DNA of 64,000 bases from Chloroflexota bacterium (GTDB lineage Bacteria; Chloroflexota; Ktedonobacteria; Ktedonobacterales; Ktedonobacteraceae): positions 23,579 to 87,578 of the forward strand of contig CADDZH010000006.1 of assembly GCA_902812455.1 (NCBI GenBank). Reading direction: 5' to 3'. The notes beneath the pieces are model-generated. The model was given only the letters and a program-made list of their open reading frames with translations, had not been told where the DNA came from and made no database searches. The translations under genes were made by a program, and so were the position numbers. This document shows positions 1 through 9,004 of the stretch, in pieces. How positions within the stretch are numbered: the first letter of the stretch is position 1; each line of letters starts with the position of its first letter.

Positions 1-13
1 CATAACTATCGCT

Positions 14-1279
14 ATGGTCGCGCTCGTATTATTACTTATCCTGGTAAGCTATACTCCAGCGCGAAACACAGCCCTTCTTGCCCTGTTAGGCTCAACGCCC
101 ACCCCTACGCCAACACTGAGTCCGGGCAGCAATCTCTTCTACGTCCGTGCCGATCCTCCCTGGGGCAGGCTCTCACTCGATGGGCATCTTCTCTCTCATC
201 TCCCCGTTGTAGGCGTCGATCCTCCTCTCCAGCTCGCTCCCGGCCAGCACCAGCTCGTCTGGCAAGCTGCCCCGTTTCGTCCTCTGACCTGTTCCATCTC
301 TGTACCGCCTGCTCAGGCAGATACCTGCCAGGCGAATACAAAAGTCTATGTGAATCCAGATCTCGATGCCCAGGTTATTGAACTCCACGATTCGCTTGCT
401 ACGCTTCCCACAGCGCAGCGTATCGCGCTGATAGACGCGGCTCAGGCCGATCTGGATGCCTTGCAGTCCACTGAGCTGCTCAGGCCTGGAGAACTGTATG
501 TCAACGCAGGGCAGGAACAAGGGCGGTCAGCCAGCGTAGCAAAACAGCCCCTGCTTGCTACGCTCCGCTTCCAGTTGGATACCGGCAATCAATTGGGGCT
601 TCCCTGCTCCGTGAACATCCTCTGCGAATTCCGCGGGCAGGATTGCCGCCTGTTTTGCGCTCTCCCGGTTGCTGCCCGCGACAGAAATTCTGCGTCCACA
701 TGGAATGTGGCGGCAGTAGTACACACTGCATGGGAATATACGACGCTGGATGGCCAGCCTGTCGCTGCTAATCAACCCGACAACCTTGATGGCCTGGGCG
801 CGATTGAGCACCTGGTGACACTACATATTACCTGGAACGTTATACAATGGCACGTTACCTTCCAGCCGGTAAACCCCTTCGAGTCTTTTGTCAGCAATCT
901 TGCCTGCGCCTCGACAGAGGATGCTATCAACTTCAATCCCTCACTCGCCGGTACCTGGAAGTTATCATCTGGCCCAAACAATGCTGCCGGTTGCCTGGCA
1001 GTGGCAACGGTGGAGGAAAACGATGGGGGCCTGTCATCTCCCTCTCAACCCGTAGTAGCTTATTGCCTGCATCGCTTCGGCATCTTCCTGGCAGCAAATG
1101 AGATAGCTCATCGCCTCTGGCCTTTCATGCCAATGGCCGACTCCTACGAGCAAAGCCTTGCAAAACGGCTGGCCACTCTCTCCGGCTGGACATTCAACAT
1201 GCCCCCGATTGGGCCTTTTGTTTCACTCAGGCAGGGCAGCGAAAGAGCATTTCATGCCAGCGGCGGAGCGGTATACTAA
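14..1279 (+). CDS. Membrane-anchored PEGA-like hypothetical protein (5' end may lie outside window)
   Basis: I do not recognise a specific function. The first ~20 residues are hydrophobic (VALVLLLILVSY) and act as a membrane anchor or the end of a TM segment. A PTPTPT linker (~residues 28-35) follows, then a PEGA-like segment with PPWGRLSLDG and a Cys pair near residues 93 and 104. The rest is a ~300-residue extracytoplasmic region with several cysteines. The reading frame is open upstream to the window edge, with codons before the ATG at 14, so the true start may be further left and this may be only the exported part of a larger protein such as a receptor kinase. It is separated by ~77 bp from the next gene. 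Confidence 0.6.
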   Translation: MVALVLLLILVSYTPARNTALLALLGSTPTPTPTLSPGSNLFYVRADPPWGRLSLDGHLLSHLPVVGVDPPLQLAPGQHQLVWQAAPFRPLTCSISVPPAQADTCQANTKVYVNPDLDAQVIELHDSLATLPTAQRIALIDAAQADLDALQSTELLRPGELYVNAGQEQGRSASVAKQPLLATLRFQLDTGNQLGLPCSVNILCEFRGQDCRLFCALPVAARDRNSASTWNVAAVVHTAWEYTTLDGQPVAANQPDNLDGLGAIEHLVTLHITWNVIQWHVTFQPVNPFESFVSNLACASTEDAINFNPSLAGTWKLSSGPNNAAGCLAVATVEENDGGLSSPSQPVVAYCLHRFGIFLAANEIAHRLWPFMPMADSYEQSLAKRLATLSGWTFNMPPIGPFVSLRQGSERAFHASGGAVY

Positions 1280-1356
1280 TTGACCCTTAACCTCTTTTTG
1301 TGTTATCATAACGCAACGTCTAATTGGCTTTATGTAAACTTATTGTAGGCTACGTT

Positions 1357-3318
1357 ATGGATGATGTTATACCTGGCCCGCTACAGCACCTGCGCGCTTT
1401 GCCGCGTGGCCCCATTCCACTTGTTGATCTCTCCACAATGGTAGCCCAACTGGGACTGAGCGAACTACGCGCTATCGCCCGCGAATACGAGATCTCAACG
1501 ACCGGAATAAGTAAACAGCAGCTCGCGGAAGCCATTACGGGGGCTCTCCAGCAGCCCGAAGCAGTACGAAAAGTGGCCGCAACACTGGAAAAACCGCAGC
1601 GCCAGTTGCTGGCAACTATTGTACTGGCCGGCGGGAGCGTGACCGACGAAGACCTGCGCGGCCTGTACGAGCGATTCTCCTTTGGGCAACCCGAAAAACT
1701 ACAGGATATACTCGCCGTACTCCAGAACAAAGCCTTACTTTTTCGCACAAGCCTCAATCGTTTTCCGCAGCAGCGACTTGCTCTGAGTGGCTCTTTCCTC
1801 GATACTGGCTGGCATGTTCCCTCGGAAGTCCGCGCAGTTTTACGGGTCTCAGTACCTGTTACCCATTTCAACGTACAGGAAGAAGCCGATCGAGCAATAA
1901 CGATACAGCATGTAGAGCCATACAGCTTGCTGGCAAAGCTGCTGCTGGTTGCACGCGCTTTACATGGTTATCCCTTTGAGCAGGACAGGGATGCGCGTCT
2001 TCCCGCTCAGCCATCCTCTCATGCATCTGCTCTAGCCCGCTTGCCCGGAGCTGCTCGAGAGGATAGGGCCATTATTCCCCCGCCGGCCGATTTTCCTCCT
2101 GCATCCTTAATAGAAACATTGCAGGCTGCTGTTCCACATTCGCCCGCATTCTTGCGCTACGCGTTTCACTTGCTACGACTAGCCGATATTCTACATAGAG
2201 ATGATACCGGGTCACCATACTTGCGACTCCTTCCTAATGCTGCTCGCTTACTGATAGGGCCTGGATACAGAGAAGTGGCTCGCGATCTGTTTGAACTCTG
2301 GCTCACACAACCAGGCTATGACGAATTGTTTGAGCTGCAAGAAGAAGGATTGCGCCTGCAATGCTACAGCACGCCGCTCAATCATCCCGTCCTGCGTAGC
2401 GGCGAACTGGAGATGGAAAATGCTGAGGCCCGGCAAGCGATTGTGGCGCTTGTGGCTCAGGCCCCGCTCAATCAGTGGATAAGTTTTCCCGCGTTCGCAC
2501 GTTTTATCTACCGGCTGAACCCTTTATTTTTACAGAAACGGCAACGGCTATTTCCATCGCCACACTGGTGGATTGAACAGGAAGAGGGGCGCCCCTTGCA
2601 GCCTATGCAGGTGCAGGATTGGATGCGCGCTGAAGGTCACTACCTTGCACGCATGATACGCGGCCCGCTGCACTGGTGGGGCATTACCAACCTGGCCGTT
2701 TCCAAAGAGGGGCGCTTGCTGGCCTTCTGCCTTACTCCAATGGCCGGTCTTCTATTGAACGGGTTAGAGCCGGATGAGCTGGATGATATGCATGATTATC
2801 AGGACACGTTACCCCTTCTAGAAGTGGAAGAAACGGGCGGCTTGCTCCTCGCATCTAGCCCAGGCGCGTGGCCAATGATCGAACTGATCGAAGATTTCGC
2901 AGAAGCAGCCGGCGTGCGCCGGGGTCGCCTTCACTATCGCCTGACCCCTAAAGCGCTTGCCGGTGCTCTAGGCCGGGGACTGCATCCAGCGTTGTTACTG
3001 CAACAACTCCGGGTTATTGCAGAAAACTTGCAGGATAAAGGCTCCCTGGCACAGGTGCTGGCCCAGATCGAGCGCTGGGCCGCCAGTTATGGCCGCGTAA
3101 GGATTTATACAGGGGCCTCGATGCTGGAGGTAGCAGATCCCTCAGTGATGCGCGAACTGGCGCTTACGACTTCGGTTGAACAATACATCGTCCAGCCTAT
3201 TTCTCCAACGTTGACGATTCTGAAAAAACAGGGAGTGGAGCGCGTCACCGAAGAACTCAAGCGACGGGGCCAGATTCCTTTGCTGCATGAAGAGGTATAT
3301 TATCATGGAACAGAGTGA
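1357..3318 (+). CDS. Helicase-associated (XPB/Ssl2 N-terminal-like) domain protein A
   Basis: Large soluble protein of ~653 aa. Its C-terminal half resembles the XPB/Ssl2 N-terminal-like helicase-associated domain (Helicase_C_3 type), seen in EQYIVQPISPTLTILKK followed by a short strand and helix. No Walker A or DEAD-box motif is visible, so it is not itself a helicase motor. An N-terminal SAP/Rho-N-like helix pair (LSELRAIAREYEISTTGISK, ~residues 30-50) suggests nucleic-acid binding. A TTG 33 bp upstream also opens the frame, but ATG 1357 fits the protein better. Its 3' end overlaps the start of a second protein of the same kind, so the two are translationally coupled. The biological role is unknown; DNA repair or transcription-linked work is inference. 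Confidence 0.7.
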   Translation: MDDVIPGPLQHLRALPRGPIPLVDLSTMVAQLGLSELRAIAREYEISTTGISKQQLAEAITGALQQPEAVRKVAATLEKPQRQLLATIVLAGGSVTDEDLRGLYERFSFGQPEKLQDILAVLQNKALLFRTSLNRFPQQRLALSGSFLDTGWHVPSEVRAVLRVSVPVTHFNVQEEADRAITIQHVEPYSLLAKLLLVARALHGYPFEQDRDARLPAQPSSHASALARLPGAAREDRAIIPPPADFPPASLIETLQAAVPHSPAFLRYAFHLLRLADILHRDDTGSPYLRLLPNAARLLIGPGYREVARDLFELWLTQPGYDELFELQEEGLRLQCYSTPLNHPVLRSGELEMENAEARQAIVALVAQAPLNQWISFPAFARFIYRLNPLFLQKRQRLFPSPHWWIEQEEGRPLQPMQVQDWMRAEGHYLARMIRGPLHWWGITNLAVSKEGRLLAFCLTPMAGLLLNGLEPDELDDMHDYQDTLPLLEVEETGGLLLASSPGAWPMIELIEDFAEAAGVRRGRLHYRLTPKALAGALGRGLHPALLLQQLRVIAENLQDKGSLAQVLAQIERWAASYGRVRIYTGASMLEVADPSVMRELALTTSVEQYIVQPISPTLTILKKQGVERVTEELKRRGQIPLLHEEVYYHGTE

Positions 3319-5671
3319 TCTTGACCTGCTACAAACTGTGCCGCCCTATCACTTGCAGTCGCTTGTCCGATCCCGGCACTTGCCGCTTCCCTCCAGGGGA
3401 CAGAACCTGAACACTGTTTCTACAGCGACTGCTTCAACCATGAGCGAGATTGCTCAATATCTCTTCGCTTCTTCTAATATTACTGAGGCCATTCACAGCC
3501 TCAATGATGGAGAGATGCTAATCTTACGAGAGCTGGCTGCCTGTGGCGGTCGCGCCAACAGCCGTGACCTGGCCTTATATCTCATGAAAAGCGGCAAGCT
3601 CAACTCCTCAAAAGGATTGGAATCTCTCCCGTTGAGCGATCGGAGCAGTGGACTTTATCCAGTAGCTCACCCGCACGGCGCTTTTGAACAGGCCCTGCAT
3701 CACCTGCTCCTGCTAGGCCTGCTCTTCTGGGGGAAGCAAACGAATTTTGCTGGCCGCGACTATACCAATGGCGTCTACGATGGAGTGCTGATTGTGCCGC
3801 AAGCTGTGAGAGAGGTTGTCCAGGAGATAGTTAGCCAGGAGGGCCAGCAAAAAGAAGAGCAGCAGCCTGTACACATCACTATTGAGGATATAGAAGAGGG
3901 TATGTGCACCTTCCAGCGCACTCTCTACCTGTACTGGTCGCATGTGGCCTCGCTGCGTGAAGGACTGCAACTGGTGAGCAGTGGGCTACTCTCTCGCTCT
4001 ACTCTTCGTCAAGTCATGGAACTCCTTAACCCACCTGTGCGGTCAGAGCAGGCACGCACAGAGCAAGATGTACCTCGCCTGCTCTTTATACGCCTGCTTC
4101 TCACGCAGTTGGGACTTTTACAAGAACGAGATCACACTCTGCGTGCAGTTCCTGCGGAGGATTTTTTCGCGCTGTCTCTCTTAGAAAGGGTTCGTCGCTG
4201 TTTCCAGGCCTGGCTGGGGACCCCATTCTGGAATGAGCTGGCCTATTTGCCGGACGTGGTTGTGCGTCCCGGGCCTGCTCCCCTTGAACCCGCTCACGAG
4301 GAAGCCGTGCGAGCACGCCAGATGGTAATGGAGCGATTGCTGCATGAACAGCCCGGAAGCTGGCAGGATATATCTACGTTCATTGCTCGTAGCAAGTTAT
4401 ATGTGCCCTACCTGCTCTTCCCACGCAGTTACGGCTCGCGTGCCGATCGCTATTCTATAGGAAGTAATCCATACGGCTGGGATTTTCGCTTGCGGCACGG
4501 CTGGTTGACCCATCGCGAAGGCTGGCATTTCGTGGAAGGCGGCTTTATTCGCTCAATCATATCCGGCCCGCTACACTGGCTCGGCCTCACAGAGATCGAT
4601 AAAGAGCATAGTCCAAGCACATTTCGCCTATCACAGCATATTTCTGCCATCGCCGGTGATGCTTCTCCAGTCATCGAAGAGGCAACATGGGGGAGACTCA
4701 TTGTGCAACCGAACTTTGAGCTGGTAGCCCTGGCGCCCGTCTCTGAAGGCCTGTTAGTGAAGCTCGACCGCTTTGCCGAGCGCATACGCCTGGAGCACAT
4801 TGCCCAGTACCGCCTGACCAGAGCCAGCATCACTCGTGCTATCCAGGCGGGGTTCTATACCGATTCTATCTTGCAAGTGCTGCGGGAAGCCGCGGGAGAA
4901 GGAGCAGAACTGCCGCAGAACGTGCAGTATTCGCTGGTTGAGTGGGAACGGCAGGCCCGCCGTATCGAAATGTGGCAAGATGTAACCTTGCTGGAGGTGG
5001 ACGATGCTGCGCTGCTGGATACACTCTTCTCAGAGGAAGAGACTCGCTCAATGCTTGGGCGCCGCCTCTCCCCGGTATTGGCAGAAGTTCTTCCCCAGCA
5101 TCTACCAGGGCTAGAAGGAGCCTTATGGAAGCGCAATTACTTGCCAGCACTCGCAGCAGCACCTGCTCACGATGGGCTAGCAGAAGCGGGGCGCTTGCCG
5201 GAGCGCCCACCTCAATGGAAACTCTGTGATGATGGCCTGCTACAACCCCTCTATGCGGTGACCGATCTGTACTTGGCGGCAGAAATTGGACGTATCAGTG
5301 TATATGACGAGGCAACAGGATGGCGTAAAATAACGCCGGCAAGCATCCAGCAAGCTTGCCAGGCGGGCATCTCATTGTCATCCATTACACAGTTCCTGCA
5401 ACAATATTGCGAAGGGGGCGTGCCAACCTCATTTCTCATTCGCCTCAAACTCTGGGGCGGTGGCTACGGTGCGCAGGCTTCTGTGCATGTCGAGCAAGCT
5501 CCCATACTCTATCTTTCAGAGCAGGTCCTGCAAGATATACGGGCCGACAAAGAAATACAGGCCCTGCTCGGAGACGAAGTCCCTTCAGAGGGCCGGCTGG
5601 TGCGCGTACCTCCAGAACACCTGGAACGGGTGATCTTCCTGCTCCAGGAACGAGGATTTATGGTCGATTAG
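3305..5671 (+). CDS. Helicase-associated (XPB/Ssl2 N-terminal-like) domain protein B
   Basis: About 788 aa, and a relative of the preceding protein. It shares the phrase GPLHWxGxT with it and carries the family signature RLIVQPNFELVALAP (~residues 463-477), followed by LEHIAQYRLTRASITRAIQAG. No ATPase motif is present. The start is taken at ATG 3305, which has a GAAGAGG ribosome site ~10 bases upstream and overlaps the previous gene by 14 bp; an ATG at 3287 is in the same frame. The coupled pair suggests two subunits of one complex. The function is not established from sequence. Confidence 0.7.
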   Translation: MEQSDLDLLQTVPPYHLQSLVRSRHLPLPSRGQNLNTVSTATASTMSEIAQYLFASSNITEAIHSLNDGEMLILRELAACGGRANSRDLALYLMKSGKLNSSKGLESLPLSDRSSGLYPVAHPHGAFEQALHHLLLLGLLFWGKQTNFAGRDYTNGVYDGVLIVPQAVREVVQEIVSQEGQQKEEQQPVHITIEDIEEGMCTFQRTLYLYWSHVASLREGLQLVSSGLLSRSTLRQVMELLNPPVRSEQARTEQDVPRLLFIRLLLTQLGLLQERDHTLRAVPAEDFFALSLLERVRRCFQAWLGTPFWNELAYLPDVVVRPGPAPLEPAHEEAVRARQMVMERLLHEQPGSWQDISTFIARSKLYVPYLLFPRSYGSRADRYSIGSNPYGWDFRLRHGWLTHREGWHFVEGGFIRSIISGPLHWLGLTEIDKEHSPSTFRLSQHISAIAGDASPVIEEATWGRLIVQPNFELVALAPVSEGLLVKLDRFAERIRLEHIAQYRLTRASITRAIQAGFYTDSILQVLREAAGEGAELPQNVQYSLVEWERQARRIEMWQDVTLLEVDDAALLDTLFSEEETRSMLGRRLSPVLAEVLPQHLPGLEGALWKRNYLPALAAAPAHDGLAEAGRLPERPPQWKLCDDGLLQPLYAVTDLYLAAEIGRISVYDEATGWRKITPASIQQACQAGISLSSITQFLQQYCEGGVPTSFLIRLKLWGGGYGAQASVHVEQAPILYLSEQVLQDIRADKEIQALLGDEVPSEGRLVRVPPEHLERVIFLLQERGFMVD

Positions 5672-5694
5672 TCCCGAAAATCCGAAAAATATTG

Positions 5695-5723
5695 TTGACA
5701 AACGCCTTCAAATGTGCTATCTT
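5695..5723 (+). promoter_or_regulatory. Sigma-70 type promoter for tRNA-Gly/tRNA-Cys
   Basis: A perfect -35 hexamer TTGACA (5695-5700), a 17-base spacer and -10 TATCTT (5718-5723). It lies ~33 bases before the first tRNA, which fits a short leader. Confidence 0.8.
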
Positions 5724-5756
5724 AGTCATTGCTAATGAGAACGCACTGGCGTTTTT

Positions 5757-5828
5757 GCGGGAGTGGCTCAGTGGTAGAGCATCTCCTTGCCAAGGAGAAA
5801 GTCGCGGGTTCGATTCCCGTCTCCCGCT
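5757..5828 (+). tRNA. tRNA-Gly (GCC)
   Basis: The cloverleaf folds cleanly. The acceptor stem is GCGGGAG/CTCCCGC, the anticodon loop TTGCCAA gives anticodon GCC, and the T arm reads GCGGGTTCGATTCCCGT. The discriminator base is T at 5828, followed by CC but not a full encoded CCA. It is cotranscribed with tRNA-Cys 19 bases downstream. Confidence 0.97.
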
Positions 5829-5847
5829 CCCTTTCCTGAGATATTGC

Positions 5848-5918
5848 GGCGACGTAGCCAAGTGGTAAGGCACGGCTCTGCAAAAGCTGCACCAGCGGTT
5901 CGAATCCGCTCGTCGCCT
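5848..5918 (+). tRNA. tRNA-Cys (GCA)
   Basis: The acceptor stem is GGCGACG/CGTCGCC and the D arm has AGCCAAGTGGTAAGGC. The anticodon loop CTGCAAA gives GCA, the T arm is GCGGTTCGAATCCGC, and the discriminator is T as expected for Cys. It follows tRNA-Gly behind the same promoter. Confidence 0.97.
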
Positions 5919-5974
5919 CCCAATGCTCTCTACTTGCTCTAATTCGATCGGCTCGCTCGATCAGGACACCATCC

Positions 5975-6790
5975 ATGCGGCAGCAACATAGTTACCCCAT
6001 TGAAGCTATCATCCTCAAACGCACTGATCTGGGCGAGGCTGATCGTATTTTGACCCTCTTCACCCCTGGCAAAGGCAAATTTCATGCTGTCGCCAAAGGC
6101 ATACGGCGTCCCATTAGCAAAAAAGCAGGCCACCTGGAGCTACTCAGCCACAGCCAGCTCCAGCTCGCCCTGGGTCGCAATCTCGATATCATCACGCAGG
6201 CCGAAATTCGCGAAAACTTTCTTAACCTGCGCACACAACTCTGGCATATGACCTGCGGTCTCTACCTTGCCGAACTGGTTGATCGCTTTATCGAGGATCA
6301 TAGCCCGCATCCCGCTGTCTACAACCTCATGCTCCAGATGCTGCGCAGCCTGGAAGCGGACGCGGTAGACATACAGCAGCGCAAAGCAAAGGGTAATCTT
6401 ATTCTGGCAGGCCAGGAACTGACGCGCAGCAACCTCCTGCTGCGCTACTTCGAGATCCACCTGCTCTCTCACATCGGCTATGAGCCTGCCTTTCGCAATT
6501 GCGCCCATTGCGCCAGTGAACTGAAACCTGAAGAGAATGGATTTGCTGCCTCTTTAGGAGGCGCGCTCTGCCCTCAATGCTCTCGCTTATGGACTCGCCC
6601 GCTCTCGATGAACGCGCTCAAAGTCCTGCGGCTACTCCAGCGTAGCGCCTGGAACGACGTACCCCGCCTGCGCTTAGATGCCTCTATACAGGCGGAAATG
6701 GAGGCAGTGATGCATGGCCTCATACGCTTTCACCTGGAACGCGATATGAAATCCTGGAGCTTCCTGGACATGCTGAAGCTGCGGGCCTGA
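5975..6790 (+). CDS. recO: DNA repair protein RecO
   Basis: RecO mediates loading of RecA onto SSB-coated single-stranded DNA in the RecFOR pathway. The 271-aa protein has the N-terminal OB-fold signature (AIILKRTDLGEADRILTLFT, then GKGKFHAVAKGIRRP) at residues ~10-50. A C-terminal zinc-binding part has CAHC near residue 176 and CPQC near 197. The length is normal for the family. The ribosome site is weak. It is downstream of the tRNAs and upstream of a transporter gene, with no clear functional link. Confidence 0.93.
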   Translation: MRQQHSYPIEAIILKRTDLGEADRILTLFTPGKGKFHAVAKGIRRPISKKAGHLELLSHSQLQLALGRNLDIITQAEIRENFLNLRTQLWHMTCGLYLAELVDRFIEDHSPHPAVYNLMLQMLRSLEADAVDIQQRKAKGNLILAGQELTRSNLLLRYFEIHLLSHIGYEPAFRNCAHCASELKPEENGFAASLGGALCPQCSRLWTRPLSMNALKVLRLLQRSAWNDVPRLRLDASIQAEMEAVMHGLIRFHLERDMKSWSFLDMLKLRA

Positions 6791-6872
6791 ATCCTTGATG
6801 GTCGCCCGTCCATTTGGTGTGATATACTCTACTTTAACATCGCTGTTACAACCATCGCTCGCGGAGGTATGT

Positions 6873-8291
6873 ATGAGTGAGGCTGCCCCATCCACTAATG
6901 CCGGGCTAAGGAGCCTTGGGCAAAGCGCCAGCAAGTACGCACCCTATGTCTTCTGGGTCATGTTTTTCATCAACCTGCTCAACTACATGGATCGCTACGT
7001 CTTCACCGGAGCCGCCAATACTGTGGCGACGGAGCTTGGGCTGAGCATCGACCAGGTTGGATTTATCGCCTCGGCTTTCCTGATCGTCTACACACTTGGC
7101 ACCCTGCCGCTCGGCGTGTGGGCAGACCGTTCCAAACGGAAGAACATCATCGCGCTGTGTGTTACTATCTGGAGCCTGGCAACTATATTTACTGCCCTGG
7201 CCAATAGCTTTATTGCTCTTTTTCTCTCGCGCATGGTTCTCGGTATTGGAGAAGCCGGCTACTACCCTGCCGGCACCGCCCTGCTCAGCGACTACTATAG
7301 TCGTAAAAAGCGAGCACAGGTTATGAGCCGCTGGACAGCAGGCTCACTTATCGGCCTGATGATCGGCTTTATTGTTGGTGGCGTAGTTGCAGGCCTGGGA
7401 TACGGCAAGTGGCGGCTCGGCTTCGTCTTCACGGGCATCCCCGGCCTCTTGCTCGCTTTTCTCGCCTGGAAAGTGCGCGAACCCCGGCGCAATCAAGCCG
7501 ACGAGGAGGCCCTGGAGCTTGAGCCTTCCCCACTCGCCGGAGAAGTTGAAGTGCTTGATTCATCGCATATGGCCGCTGTACCCAAGAATGTGGTGAAGCA
7601 ATTTGGTACCCTGCTGCGCATCAAAACCCTTGTTGTCTTGATTATCATGCAGGTCTTTGCCTACTTCGCCCTGGGAGCGGGTGTCACCTTCCTGCCCATC
7701 TACCTCCAGCAGAAAGACACGCTTGGCCTCACTCCGGGTCTGGCCAGTATTCTCTCCGGAGGAGTGGTTGTCGTCGCCGGCATTGCCGGTGTCTTACTTG
7801 GCGGCTACACGTCAGATCTCCTCAATCGCCGCTATCCAGGCGCCCGCGTGCTCATCTCTGGTATTGGCTTCTTGCTCAGCGCGCCCGCCCTTGCCCTGGT
7901 TGTCACCATCCACAACGAGGCTATCTTCATTGTGTGCTTCTTTATCACGGTGATGCTGCTCAACGTGTACAGTGGGCCGAGCACGGCTGCCATCCAGGAT
8001 GTCGTGCCATCGGTGCTTCGCGCCTCGGCAGTCGCTATTACGCTGCTGATCGCGCACCTGCTCGGTGACGCCTTCTCCCCATCACTCATAGGAGTATTAG
8101 CTGCAATTTTTGATCCCACTCATGGGCAGCACTTCGCACACCATGTCGCCGGGCACGACCTGAGCCTGGCTTTCCTGGTTACCTGCGTCCCCGTGCTCAT
8201 ACTGGCAGGCCTCGCCGGTATCTTCGGCTCACGCTGGATGAAAGTCGACCTGCAAGCGGCCGAGCAGGCTGATCGATTAGCGAAGGGATAG
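6873..8291 (+). CDS. MFS transporter (Spinster/hexuronate-type)
   Basis: Twelve-TM major facilitator of ~472 aa. After a short cytoplasmic N terminus it has the phrase INLLNYMDRYVFTG in TM1, common in the Spns/phthalate-hexuronate branch, and the loop 2-3 motif GVWADRSKRKN. Loop 8-9 carries GGYTSDLLNRR. The substrate cannot be told. The start was chosen at ATG 6873 because GCGGAGG sits 5 bases upstream; an upstream in-frame ATG at 6795 would begin just after recO without a good ribosome site. Confidence 0.85.
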   Translation: MSEAAPSTNAGLRSLGQSASKYAPYVFWVMFFINLLNYMDRYVFTGAANTVATELGLSIDQVGFIASAFLIVYTLGTLPLGVWADRSKRKNIIALCVTIWSLATIFTALANSFIALFLSRMVLGIGEAGYYPAGTALLSDYYSRKKRAQVMSRWTAGSLIGLMIGFIVGGVVAGLGYGKWRLGFVFTGIPGLLLAFLAWKVREPRRNQADEEALELEPSPLAGEVEVLDSSHMAAVPKNVVKQFGTLLRIKTLVVLIIMQVFAYFALGAGVTFLPIYLQQKDTLGLTPGLASILSGGVVVVAGIAGVLLGGYTSDLLNRRYPGARVLISGIGFLLSAPALALVVTIHNEAIFIVCFFITVMLLNVYSGPSTAAIQDVVPSVLRASAVAITLLIAHLLGDAFSPSLIGVLAAIFDPTHGQHFAHHVAGHDLSLAFLVTCVPVLILAGLAGIFGSRWMKVDLQAAEQADRLAKG

Positions 8292-8348
8292 GGAGAATGG
8301 ATCATGTTATAATTAGGCAAGAGCGTGATAACTAAAGGAGAAGCAAAT

Positions 8349-8609
8349 ATGGCAACTACGCTTGAAGAGATTCGCAAGGTCGTTGAGCGGCTCCCACTCG
8401 ATCAACAACAAAAGGTTTTGGAGTTCGCACAGGGGCTAATACAAACATATCAAACCAGTGCGTCTTTGTCTATGCCCACAACGCCTCTGCCACCAGGTAC
8501 GCCTGGCTCTGCCTTGTTACAATTACGATTCAGATCGTCACGAGAAGATGCCAGAGCAATGGAACGTGCATTAGAAGATACCGAGAGGATCGAGCCAGAT
8601 GAGTACTAG
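8349..8609 (+). CDS. Antitoxin-like small protein upstream of PIN toxin
   Basis: 86-aa acidic protein. The N terminus TLEEIRKVVERLPLDQQQKVLEFAQGL is a helical segment like that of short VapB-type or DUF2281-like antitoxins. The start ATG 8349 follows AAAGGAG; an in-frame GTG at 8325 is less likely. It overlaps the PIN-domain gene by 11 bp, the usual toxin-antitoxin arrangement. The antitoxin role is inferred from this partner and the helix, not from a recognised DNA-binding motif. Confidence 0.65.
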   Translation: MATTLEEIRKVVERLPLDQQQKVLEFAQGLIQTYQTSASLSMPTTPLPPGTPGSALLQLRFRSSREDARAMERALEDTERIEPDEY

Positions 8610-8992
8610 TTATCTATTGGATTCGAGCATACTGGTGCTTTTATTGCAGCAAGATACAAAAATTAACCAAAGGCTGGCTAAGATAGCGAACGGGGCATTC
8701 TATGTATCTATTATCGCGCTAGGCGAACTCTATTACGGTGCAGAGCACTCGGGCTCTGTTGAAAACAGTCACGCAGATGTAGATGTATTAACACGCACTA
8801 TGGCGGTTTTAAACGCAGATAATGCGACAGCCAGAAAGTATGGTCTCCTTAAACACCAGCAACGAGTCAAGGGATTGATGCTGCCAGATAACGACCTCGA
8901 TCGCTGCAACGGCGTTACAATATGGTTTAACACTTATCGCAAGAGATCGCCATTTTACATGGATTACCGAACTTGCTTCTGAACAATGGTAG
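8599..8992 (+). pseudogene. PIN-domain toxin (VapC-like), frameshifted near the 3' end
   Basis: PIN-domain ribonuclease: LLDSSILVLLL carries the first acidic residue, SIIALGELYYGAE the second, and LMLPDNDL the third. The frame as written ends at 8982 with an unrelated tail after PDNDL. From base 8900 the other forward frame reads IAATALQYGLTLIARDRHFT and continues to a TAG at 8990-8992. That is the expected PIN C terminus including the fourth acidic residue (ARDRHF). A PDNDLWIAA junction would need TGG where only G remains, so a 2-base deletion near 8898-8900 is the simplest reading. The toxin is probably inactive, unless this is a sequencing error or is bypassed by frameshifting. Confidence 0.85.
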
Positions 8993-9004
8993 ATAATAGG
9001 TTAT

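Noticed and set aside
6798..6811. 14-bp match (ATGGTCGCCCGTCC) to the 72-bp repeat family
   Set aside because: Too short to claim a copy; the flanks show no further likeness.
6795..6828. Promoter for the MFS gene (TTGATG and TATACT)
   Set aside because: The spacer would be 22 bases, which is too long.
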